A stretch of DNA of 64,000 nucleotides from Rufibacter sp. DG15C. GTDB lineage: Bacteria > Bacteroidota > Bacteroidia > Cytophagales > Hymenobacteraceae. The stretch is from NCBI RefSeq assembly GCF_001577755.1, contig NZ_CP010776.1, forward strand, positions 868,001-932,000. Direction: 5' to 3'. Shown piece after piece: positions 15,115 through 22,106 of this stretch (positions within the stretch are counted from its first letter, which is position 1; each line of letters begins with the position of its first letter). The position numbers and the translations under genes are program-made. The notes below the pieces were generated by a model. That model saw nothing but the letters and a program-made list of their open reading frames with translations. It had not been told where the DNA came from and searched no databases.

Positions 15115-15522
15115 CTATCTTACCGGGGCTGCACCTGGCGCTGGCGTCTTCTTCATCATGGCCATCACATCGCCCTCTGGGGTCATTTTGAAACTTGCGT
15201 AGCTAAGAAAGGTATCCTTTTTAAGGACGCCCGCCAGGTTGGCTTCAAATTCCTTTTCAATCTCGTTTAAACGGGTGTCTAACCCGGCTTGGTCATGGCT
15301 GTACATAGTGAGCGCCTCGGTCATTTTAGAAACCCGAGCAAAGTTCAGCTCCTTCACCTTTATGTATTCTAACTCATTGAGCCTCAACACCTGTAACATC
15401 TTTTTAGAAACCATGGCAGAGGTTTTGTCTGCTTCAGGGCTGCTCTGGCCGAAGGCTACATGAGCAGTACCAGAAGTGCCTAACAAGAATATGACCAACA
15501 GTGCACTAATGAAGTTTTTCAT
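15115..15522 (-). CDS. Hypothetical secreted protein
   Basis: 135 aa with a Sec signal peptide ending near residue 25 (VAFGQ). The mature chain is mostly helical and charged: KKMLQVLRLNELEYIKVKEL, then VSKMTEALTMYSHDQAGLDTRLNEIEKEFEANL, with a short Pro/Ala tail. The layout recalls Spy/CpxP-like or small helical periplasmic proteins often seen in Cytophagales, but no family is proven. It is transcribed alone and ends in a strong hairpin. The 299 nt between this gene and 15822 is AT-rich and shows nothing else. Confidence 0.75.
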   Translation of the reverse strand: MKNFISALLVIFLLGTSGTAHVAFGQSSPEADKTSAMVSKKMLQVLRLNELEYIKVKELNFARVSKMTEALTMYSHDQAGLDTRLNEIEKEFEANLAGVLKKDTFLSYASFKMTPEGDVMAMMKKTPAPGAAPVR

Positions 15523-15821
15523 GACGCTATAGCTTTAATTAGAACAATAGTAATATTAATTTGACTTAAATCATATAACTATAGCATTTTTATTTTTAAC
15601 ACATCTAATAACCGCCTATCTATCAGGCATGAAAGAATTCTTACCGGTTTCTGACAAAAGCAAAAGAGAGCAAAATGAGAGATAACATTTTCTACAGGAT
15701 TTAGTACATGCAATACCACCAAAGAACTGATTAGCCTCTCCAGAAGCTCTTTTCTTGCTCTTTGCTGGGACAGACGCCTCTACAAAAGGTACCCATTTAC
15801 ATTTCAGAGCTTTAGAAGAAT

Positions 15822-16562
15822 ATGGAACTTGACGATATGGCCCCCGAAGTGGCCAAAGAATTTTACCCGCAGGCCCTGCAAATGCTGCACGAGAGCGGTC
15901 TGCCTTTTTTGATGGGTGGCGGTTTTGCCTTACGCCAGTATACCGGCATGCAGCGCAACATGAAAGACATGGACGTCTTCTGCAAAGCCGGCGACTGCCC
16001 ACGCCTGCTTAAGATCTTCTCAGACGAGGGCTTCAAAACCGAACTGGTGGACGCCCGCTGGCTGGCCAAGGCCTTCAAGGACGGCAAGTACGTGGACTTC
16101 ATCTTCAACAATCCCGCCAGCAACATGCCCGTCAACGATGGCTGGTTCAGGAGAGCGCCCGAAGGCACCGAGTTTGGCGTGCCCGTCAAGTATATCTCTG
16201 CGGAGGATCTGTTCAAATGCAAAATCTACGTGCAGAACCGCGAGCGCTATGACGGCTCAGACTTGAACCACTTAATTCTAAGACACGGTGACAAGATGGA
16301 CTGGGAGCGCATCTTGCAGACCCTGGAGCAACACTGGCAATTACTGCTCATGCAACTCCTCTCCTTCCAGTTTGTGTACCCCTCAGAGCGGGACATCATT
16401 CCGCGCGATTTGTTTGATGAGCTGCTGCTACGCGCCAAAGAACAGTTTGACATGCCACCGCCCACCGAGCGCGTGTGCCGTGGCCTGCTCATCGACCAGA
16501 CCCAGTACGCCCCAGCCGTCACCGAGTGGGGCTTCAAGGCCATGACCATCATGACTATTTAG
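15822..16562 (+). CDS. Nucleotidyltransferase-like protein
   Basis: 246 aa, no signal peptide. Residues 28-55 carry the pattern of the DNA polymerase beta-type nucleotidyltransferase superfamily in its 'uncharacterised NTase' branch: a GGG at 32-34 followed 15 residues later by DMD (Asp49, Asp51), the metal-binding pair. A later VDFIF (about 85-90) may supply the third carboxylate. The C-terminal half is helical. The substrate is unknown. It is followed 82 nt downstream by a metallophosphoesterase gene on the same strand, a suggestive enzyme pair (transfer and removal of a nucleotide or phosphate group). Confidence 0.75.
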   Translation: MELDDMAPEVAKEFYPQALQMLHESGLPFLMGGGFALRQYTGMQRNMKDMDVFCKAGDCPRLLKIFSDEGFKTELVDARWLAKAFKDGKYVDFIFNNPASNMPVNDGWFRRAPEGTEFGVPVKYISAEDLFKCKIYVQNRERYDGSDLNHLILRHGDKMDWERILQTLEQHWQLLLMQLLSFQFVYPSERDIIPRDLFDELLLRAKEQFDMPPPTERVCRGLLIDQTQYAPAVTEWGFKAMTIMTI

Positions 16563-16644
16563 TTATTAGTTGATCGTTACAAGTTGTTCGTCCTTAAAAC
16601 AATATTCTTAAACAACTGACCATCAACCACCAACAATTAAAAGA

Positions 16645-17475
16645 ATGGAGCAATCACCTAACACGCCCCCGGCCCCAGACACGCCTCAACCGCAACAACC
16701 ATTGGCGCCTTACCCGCAGCCGGTTCCCGCGTCGCCTCAAGAGTCGCAGCGCCCTACGCGCATTGCGGCCGTAGGTGACATTCATGTGCGCGAAACAGAC
16801 AAAGGCAAATGGGTGGATTTCTTCAGGGCGGCCAGCGACCAGGCAGACGTATTGCTATTGTGCGGCGACTTAACCGACCATGGATACGCCCGCGAGGCCG
16901 AGGTTTTAGCCGAGGAAATGCGGGCTTGCACCATACCCGTGGTGTGCGTGCTGGGCAACCATGATCATGACAAGAACGAGCAGGACGAAATCAGAAAGTG
17001 CCTCATCAAAGACAACGTGCACTTTTTGGACGGAGACGCGGTAGTGATCAGAAACGTAGGCTTTACCGGCGTGAAAGGCTTTGGTGGCGGCTTTGACCAC
17101 CACATGCTCTCCATGTTTGGCGAAACGTCCAACAAAGCCTTCGTACAAGAAGCCGTAGACGAGGCCCTGAAACTGGAAGCTGGCCTGTCCAGACTGGACA
17201 GTGAGAACCCAGACATCAAGAAAATAGCCCTGCTGCATTATTCACCCATCCGGGCCACCGTAGAAGGCGAGCCCGAAGCCATTCATCCATTTCTGGGCTG
17301 TTCCCGTTTGGCTGAACCCTTAAACCGGCAGAATGTCTTAGCTTGCTTTCACGGCCACGCACACATTGGCACGCTGGAGGGTGCCACCTCGCATGGCGTA
17401 AAGGTGTTCAACGTGGCCAAACCCATCCTGCAGAAAGCCGGTTTTGCCATGCCGTTCTTCCTGTTTGACGTGTAA
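16645..17475 (+). CDS. Calcineurin-like metallophosphoesterase
   Basis: 276 aa. The first 38 residues are Pro/Gln-rich and probably disordered. The catalytic fold shows all dimetal motifs: GDIH (Asp45, His47), GDLTDHG (Asp75), GNHDHD (Asn105, His106), a histidine in LLHYSPI, and GHAH near residue 240. Such enzymes hydrolyse phosphomono- or diesters; the substrate here is not known. It lies just downstream of the nucleotidyltransferase-like gene, and the long palindrome-based hairpin at 17494-17543 ends the pair. Confidence 0.88.
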   Translation: MEQSPNTPPAPDTPQPQQPLAPYPQPVPASPQESQRPTRIAAVGDIHVRETDKGKWVDFFRAASDQADVLLLCGDLTDHGYAREAEVLAEEMRACTIPVVCVLGNHDHDKNEQDEIRKCLIKDNVHFLDGDAVVIRNVGFTGVKGFGGGFDHHMLSMFGETSNKAFVQEAVDEALKLEAGLSRLDSENPDIKKIALLHYSPIRATVEGEPEAIHPFLGCSRLAEPLNRQNVLACFHGHAHIGTLEGATSHGVKVFNVAKPILQKAGFAMPFFLFDV

Positions 17476-17499
17476 CTAACATTGCATTAAAGCGAATCC

Positions 17500-17537
17500 C
17501 ATTTTCGGCCTGTTTTCCGGAAAGCAGGCCGAAAACG
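17500..17537. repeat. 38-bp palindromic repeat, copy 9, with extended stem
   Basis: Arms CATTTTCGGCCTGTTTTC and GAAAGCAGGCCGAAAACG. Flanking GAATCC (17494) and GGATTC (17543) extend the stem to about 24 bp. Note the matched change of T-A to C-G in the arm (TTTTCGG with CCGAAAA). It separates two convergent genes and probably terminates both. Confidence 0.92.
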
Positions 17538-17560
17538 GGATTCTTATTTTCTATCCATCC

Positions 17561-18310
17561 TTACTTCATAATCCTGCCAATCCTACTGAAGACCGGGAAG
17601 CGCACTGGCCACTCCTCCTCTTCCTTCCAGACCTTTCTAATTTCTACCATGCAGGCATCCACTGGATTCTCTCCGTGCTTCTGGATGTAGGCTTGCACAC
17701 TGGACCAAGTGTTTAAGTAGCCTTCTAAATCTGATACCGCCCACGTCTGTTCAATAACTCCAGCAAAGGATGGCAACTCCTCCAACGGGAAAGGCAGAGA
17801 AGAATAGTTGGCGTCAATGTGTTTTCGTTCCACATCCCAGTACGGACCAATCACCTCTGTGTAGAAATGCTGGATGATGGCGTCTATGGCGGGTGTAATG
17901 GACAACAAGCCGTAACCCCACAGCGCTAAAATGGCATTAGGCTTGGCTACGCGTTGTACCTCAGGATAAAACCGAGTAAAGTCAAACCAATGCGCAGCCT
18001 GCCCCATGGTAATTAAGTCAAAGGAATTACCAGGGAAATCAGTCTGCTCCGCGGGCTGAAGGCTATATTCTATGTTGTCTTTGGTTGGCGCTTGTTGCAG
18101 TTGCTTCTCACTGATGTCGGTGGCTTTTACGTGGGTGAAATGCTTGCCCAACTCTACCGCCACCTGTCCGTTGCCGGTGCCGCAGTCCCAGGCGCATTCT
18201 TTGTCCGGTACTAAGGCCAATAGAAACTCAAACAAGGCTGGCGGGTAGGTGGGCCTGAATTTCTTGTAGAGCGAGGCCTGCCGGGAGAAATTGTCTTTGG
18301 GAGCGGTCAT
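17561..18310 (-). CDS. SAM-dependent class I methyltransferase
   Basis: 249 aa. Residues 38-55 hold motif I (AWDCGTGNGQVAVELG), with the acidic motif II in VKATDISEKQL and motif IV in FDLITMGQAAHWFDF, the Methyltransf_11 pattern. The C-terminal part (WAVSDLEGYLNTWSSVQAY) is typical of the small-molecule or SAM-methyltransferase subgroup found across bacteria and fungi. The methyl acceptor is unknown. A TACCTTGT box lies 4 nt before the ATG, one base off the -7 consensus. Confidence 0.85.
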   Translation of the reverse strand: MTAPKDNFSRQASLYKKFRPTYPPALFEFLLALVPDKECAWDCGTGNGQVAVELGKHFTHVKATDISEKQLQQAPTKDNIEYSLQPAEQTDFPGNSFDLITMGQAAHWFDFTRFYPEVQRVAKPNAILALWGYGLLSITPAIDAIIQHFYTEVIGPYWDVERKHIDANYSSLPFPLEELPSFAGVIEQTWAVSDLEGYLNTWSSVQAYIQKHGENPVDACMVEIRKVWKEEEEWPVRFPVFSRIGRIMK

Positions 18311-18480
18311 AGGAACAAGGTACGAATTTGCGCTGCTTTAAATTTCCAAACAGGAAACAACACTCCTGCTTCCCATTATTCAGGAATCAAAGAAAAGCCC
18401 CATTTGTTCTAATTTGAAGCTAGTGACTTGCCAAAAGATTCAGTAATTTGAAGCCTTATTCCTATCCTATATTCAATTCC

Positions 18481-19029
18481 ATGAAAAGCATTCTTTCCTC
18501 TAAAACAACCATTTCACTTTTTGCTATTTGCATTACCGTGCCACTTCTCGCGTTCACTATTCGCACATCAGATTGGATTAGACAGCACCTAGACCAGAGG
18601 TTATCTATTGAATTTCCGGGGACTCCTACTGAAAAAACAGGATCTGGCACTAGCCACAGACTGTACTTTATCAAGTCAACCGATGCAGGCTTTATAGCGA
18701 CTGCCATTCATTATAATAATCAGCCAAGCCTCAAACCCATTACCAACCCTTACCAGTATTATGTCAGTTTAATGACCTCTCAGATTAAAGGGGCAAATGG
18801 CACATTGGTAGATTCATCTTCTTTCACATTAGACAATTATAGAGGGCTTGAATTCTCTTTTTCGGCAGCGCCTCCGCTTGGCAAGTATCCAATCACGTTT
18901 AGCAAACGGGTAATTTTTGTTGATGGACGGGTATATCAGGCGCAATACACACCCATTTCGCATCTGCACAAACCAAGCAAAGAGAGAATCAGAAAATTCT
19001 TTGACTCCATGCGTCTTACGCATATGTAA
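18481..19029 (+). CDS. Hypothetical exported protein
   Basis: 182 aa from ATG 18481, which begins a signal peptide (KSILSSKTTISLFAICITVP); a TTG start 33 nt upstream would bury it. The mature part starts with LDQRLSIEFPGTPTEKTGSG and reads as a small alpha/beta domain ending in a helix (SKERIRKFFDSMRLTHM). The pattern 'SIEFPGTP...' recalls a group of small periplasmic proteins of unknown function, and the gene at 44236 is similar in plan. No motif points to activity. Confidence 0.7.
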   Translation: MKSILSSKTTISLFAICITVPLLAFTIRTSDWIRQHLDQRLSIEFPGTPTEKTGSGTSHRLYFIKSTDAGFIATAIHYNNQPSLKPITNPYQYYVSLMTSQIKGANGTLVDSSSFTLDNYRGLEFSFSAAPPLGKYPITFSKRVIFVDGRVYQAQYTPISHLHKPSKERIRKFFDSMRLTHM

Positions 19030-19109
19030 GATTAATCAAAGCAACGTAGAAATAGGGAGAGGTATACAGCCTGAACGTACAGGCGTTAGCCTTTTCCCTC
19101 TAGATGCCC

Positions 19110-19117
19110 TACCTTTA
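19110..19117 (+). promoter_or_regulatory. Possible -7 element of pruA
   Basis: TACCTTTA, one base from TAnnTTTG, 32 nt before the pruA ATG. The -33 box at 19-nt spacing is poor (TAGC). Confidence 0.4.
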
Positions 19118-19149
19118 CACCATAACCAGAATCTAAAACTATAGTCAAT

Positions 19150-20802
19150 ATGGCCAACGGATTTTTCAATGTTCCCATTCCGGTGAACGAGCCTGTGAAG
19201 AGCTACGCTCCGGGCAGCAAAGAAAGAGAAGAACTTCTCAACACATACAATGAACTGCGCGAACAGCAGTTAGACATCCCCATGTACATTGGCGGCGAAG
19301 AGGTGCGCAGCGGCAAGACCGCTACCATCGCGCCTCCGCATGACCACAAACGCGTGATTGCCAATTACCACCAGGGAGATGCCAGCCACGTACAGCAAGC
19401 CATTGACGCCGCCTTGGCCGCCCGTGAGCAATGGGCCAACATGCCCTGGGAAAGCCGCGCCGCCATCTTCTTGAAAGCCGCCGATTTGTTGGCCGGTCCT
19501 TTCAGAGCGCGCATGAACGCCGCTACCATGCTGGGTCAGTCTAAGAACGCTTTTCAGGCTGAGATTGATGCCGCCTGCGAGCTGATTGACTTCTTCAAGT
19601 TCAACGTGAAGTACATGACCGACATCTACAAGATGCAACCAGAGTCATTACCTGGCATGTGGAACCGTTTGGAGCACCGCCCGCTTGAAGGTTTTATCTT
19701 CGCCTTGACACCGTTCAACTTCACCTCCATTGCCGCCAACTTACCGGCCGCTCCTGCCTTGATGGGCAACGTGGTGGTTTGGAAGCCAGCCAACACGCAG
19801 ATTTACTCGGCTAAAGTGATCATGGACTTGTTCAAAGCCGCTGGCGTGCCAGACGGCGTGATTAACCTAGTTTATGTGGATGGCCCAACTGCTGGTGACG
19901 TCATCTTCAAGCACCGTGATTTCTCTGGTATCCACTTCACCGGTAGTACCGGCGTTTTCAATAACATCTGGAAAACCATTGGCGAGAACGTAGGCAACTA
20001 CCGCAACTACCCACGCATTGTAGGGGAGACCGGCGGTAAGGACTTTATTGTAGCCCATAAATCAGCGGATGCCAAAGAAGTAGCCGTAGCCATTACCCGC
20101 GGTGCCTTTGAGTATCAGGGACAGAAATGTTCGGCGGCCTCTAGAGCGTATGTTCCTAGCAACATCTGGGATGACGTGAAAAAGTACGTGATTGAAGACT
20201 TGAAATCCTTAGAGATGGGCGACCCGCAGGACTTCGGAAATTTCATCAACGCGGTGATTGACGAGAAGTCTTTTGACAAACTGGCCAAGTACATTGACGC
20301 CGCCAAGAAAGACAAAGGCGTAGAGATCATTGCCGGTGGTAACTATGACAAGAGCAAAGGCTACTTCATTGAGCCAACCATCATAGTGGCGCAAGATCCG
20401 CAATACGTGACCATGTGCGAAGAGCTCTTCGGCCCGGTGTTGACCTTGCACGTGTATGACGAGAACAAGTTTGAGGAGACGCTGGAGATGGTAGACAAAA
20501 CCTCTCCGTATGCCTTGACCGGTGCCATTTTCTCTAATGACCGTTACGCCATTGATGTAGCGTCTAAAAAACTGAGCCACGCGGCAGGTAATTTCTACAT
20601 CAATGACAAGCCAACTGGCGCCGTAGTAGGCCAACAGCCGTTTGGTGGATCACGCGCGTCTGGTACCAATGACAAGGCCGGCTCTATGCTGAACCTGTTG
20701 CGTTGGACAACCGCCCGTACCATTAAAGAAACGTTTGTACCGCCAGTAGACTATCGCTATCCTTTCTTACAGCGCGGAAGCGCCGCAGAAGGCGCCATTT
20801 AA
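19150..20802 (+). CDS. pruA: L-glutamate gamma-semialdehyde (1-pyrroline-5-carboxylate) dehydrogenase
   Basis: 550 aa aldehyde dehydrogenase that oxidises glutamate semialdehyde to glutamate with NAD+, the second step of proline breakdown. Visible features: TPFNFTSIAANLP and the Lys of VVWKPANTQ for NAD binding, FTGSTGVF at about 258-265, the general base Glu293 in VGETGGKD, and the nucleophile Cys327 in GQKCSAASR. The C-terminal PFGGSRASGTND is family typical. Length and the N-terminal NEPVKSYAPGS match the stand-alone P5C dehydrogenases of Bacteroidota and eukaryotes rather than the fused PutA. No proline dehydrogenase gene is nearby. Confidence 0.94.
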   Translation: MANGFFNVPIPVNEPVKSYAPGSKEREELLNTYNELREQQLDIPMYIGGEEVRSGKTATIAPPHDHKRVIANYHQGDASHVQQAIDAALAAREQWANMPWESRAAIFLKAADLLAGPFRARMNAATMLGQSKNAFQAEIDAACELIDFFKFNVKYMTDIYKMQPESLPGMWNRLEHRPLEGFIFALTPFNFTSIAANLPAAPALMGNVVVWKPANTQIYSAKVIMDLFKAAGVPDGVINLVYVDGPTAGDVIFKHRDFSGIHFTGSTGVFNNIWKTIGENVGNYRNYPRIVGETGGKDFIVAHKSADAKEVAVAITRGAFEYQGQKCSAASRAYVPSNIWDDVKKYVIEDLKSLEMGDPQDFGNFINAVIDEKSFDKLAKYIDAAKKDKGVEIIAGGNYDKSKGYFIEPTIIVAQDPQYVTMCEELFGPVLTLHVYDENKFEETLEMVDKTSPYALTGAIFSNDRYAIDVASKKLSHAAGNFYINDKPTGAVVGQQPFGGSRASGTNDKAGSMLNLLRWTTARTIKETFVPPVDYRYPFLQRGSAAEGAI

Positions 20803-20803
20803 G

Positions 20804-20841
20804 CGTTTTTAGCCTAATTTTTAGAAAACAGCCCAAAAACG
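20804..20841. repeat. 38-bp palindromic repeat, copy 10 (shares arm with a second hairpin)
   Basis: It starts 2 nt after the pruA stop codon. Left arm CGTTTTTAGCCTAATTTT is weak; the right arm GAAAACAGCCCAAAAACG is also the left arm of the hairpin at 20824-20865, so only one of the two can form at a time. Confidence 0.9.
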
Positions 20842-20865
20842 GTTCTCCGTTCTTGGGCTGTTTTC
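20824..20865 (+). terminator. Terminator hairpin built on the right arm of a palindrome
   Basis: A 19-bp stem with one mismatch (20824-20842 with 20847-20865) and loop TTCT; ends in TTTTCATTT. It competes with the 20804-20841 palindrome for the segment 20824-20841. It ends the pruA transcript. Confidence 0.8.
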
Positions 20866-20920
20866 ATTTAGGACCAGAACTGGCGGGATTCATTGATTTT
20901 TAAGGTTGGTAATTGCCCAT

Positions 20921-20950
20921 AAAAAAGCCCTTCCTCTAAAGAGAAAGGGC
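20921..20950 (-). terminator. Intrinsic terminator of the 20984-21643 gene
   Basis: An 11-bp stem with one mismatch (GCCCTTCCTCT / AGAGAAAGGGC) followed on the minus strand by TTTTTT (20926-20921). Confidence 0.82.
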
Positions 20951-20983
20951 AGTTGTTTGTGTAGTTTGGATTGGTACTGTATT

Positions 20984-21643
20984 CTAAATAAAGTTCTCTA
21001 CCTGCTCCCTGAAAGAAGCTCTAGCGGATGAACGTTTGCGTTGCTTCTGGGTGCGCACGTCATCAAACGCGTCTGCTATCTGTGGGTCACCAGAGATGTA
21101 GTTGATGGTCAAGTGGAAGGCCTGCGTAAACTCAATGCGGTTACGGCTGGCATCACATACCGGCAGCTGCGCCTCTAGGTCAGACACGCTGGCTCCTTTA
21201 GAAGGCATCAACTCATATTTCTCCAACACCTTTTCTAAAAAGGCCTTGTATTGCTCCTGGGATGGTCTTCTCAAGATGGTCTGCCCCAAAAAGAAGCTGT
21301 CATCTTTAAAATGAAGACACTGCGTGACGCGTACAGAGCCAATGGAAGAAGAGTAAAAAAGGATCTCATGTCCTTCTACCTCCATGTCACGGTGAGCATG
21401 TAAATCTGGTTTACCAAGGGTCTGTCTTGCCTCTTTCAAGGTAGTGCCAAACTCCACGCCTCTGAAGGTAATAGTCAGGTCAGAATTCTCTGCAACCGAC
21501 TTATTATCAGTGACCATGTTCAATAAACTTACAGCCGTGCGGGGGTAATTTACTCTATCAAAATATTCTTCCTTAGTAGAGCTCGTCTCGTATCGTTTTT
21601 TAGACTTTCCCGATTTAGACTTATGCCATAATAAACCAAACAT
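20984..21643 (-). CDS. Hypothetical cytoplasmic protein
   Basis: 219 aa, no signal peptide or membrane segment. A basic N-terminus (HKSKSGKSKKRYETSS) precedes a domain with LTITFRGVEFGTTLKEARQTLGKPD, a stretch typical of small 'GVEFGxTxxEAxxxLGKP' modules that in some proteins act as lipoprotein-like BLIP/SmpA folds; here that is only a resemblance. The C-terminus is basic again (TQKQRKRSSARASFREQ). I do not recognise the family. It is convergent with pruA. Confidence 0.7.
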   Translation of the reverse strand: MFGLLWHKSKSGKSKKRYETSSTKEEYFDRVNYPRTAVSLLNMVTDNKSVAENSDLTITFRGVEFGTTLKEARQTLGKPDLHAHRDMEVEGHEILFYSSSIGSVRVTQCLHFKDDSFFLGQTILRRPSQEQYKAFLEKVLEKYELMPSKGASVSDLEAQLPVCDASRNRIEFTQAFHLTINYISGDPQIADAFDDVRTQKQRKRSSARASFREQVENFI

Positions 21644-22024
21644 TGCTGATATTTTAAGTAAATGCTGTATTTAACTGTTTCCTATTTATATATAAATGTC
21701 TTTGACAATCCTTTTGCAGCCTAGGCTGCACTCTTGCTATTATACATTTTAAGCTAGTTACTACCCCTTGCGCATTCTTCAAAGATATTCCTATAAGATT
21801 ATAATAACTTCTTGCTTGGATGTAATAAACAGCTCAATACAGGCAGCTACAATCCTAAAAAATATACTTAATTTACTATATACTATTCCTTATATAGTAA
21901 TAAAGCCGCATCACAAAAATACAGAATATCTGACTGTTAATAAAATCAAGCTCTTGTCTAATCAGTTAGTATTATTCATTGATTCCAAATCAGCTATCTC
22001 CTTCATTAGCTAGCGTATTAAAAA
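21644..22024. other. AT-rich gene-free region with a 16-bp palindrome
   Basis: About 380 nt of AT-rich sequence upstream of the 20984 gene and downstream of the beta-barrel gene's terminator. It holds a perfect palindrome TGCAGCCTAGGCTGCA at 21715-21730, 72 nt upstream of the 20984 gene's ATG (21643), a possible operator. An 81-codon frame at 21768-22013 has no recognisable content and is probably not a gene. Confidence 0.5.
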
Positions 22025-22070
22025 AGAGGGAGCCAAGTGATGTAGCTAACTACACCTCTTGGCTCCCTCT
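22025..22070 (-). terminator. Intrinsic terminator of the TonB-plug barrel gene
   Basis: A 13-bp perfect stem (AGAGGGAGCCAAG / CTTGGCTCCCTCT) with a 20-nt loop, followed on the minus strand by TTTTTTAAT. Confidence 0.9.
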
Positions 22071-22106
22071 CAATGTAGGATGCTTTAGAAAAGAGTAGGT
22101 GATTAC

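Noticed and set aside
15616-16002. A 128-codon minus-strand frame overlapping the nucleotidyltransferase gene
   Set aside because: It is a shadow of the plus-strand gene, with Arg/Cys/Ser-rich content and no motif.
21768-22013. An 81-codon plus-strand frame
   Set aside because: It is AT-rich with low-complexity Ile/Leu/Asn content, has no known motif or good start, and lies in a region without other coding signal.
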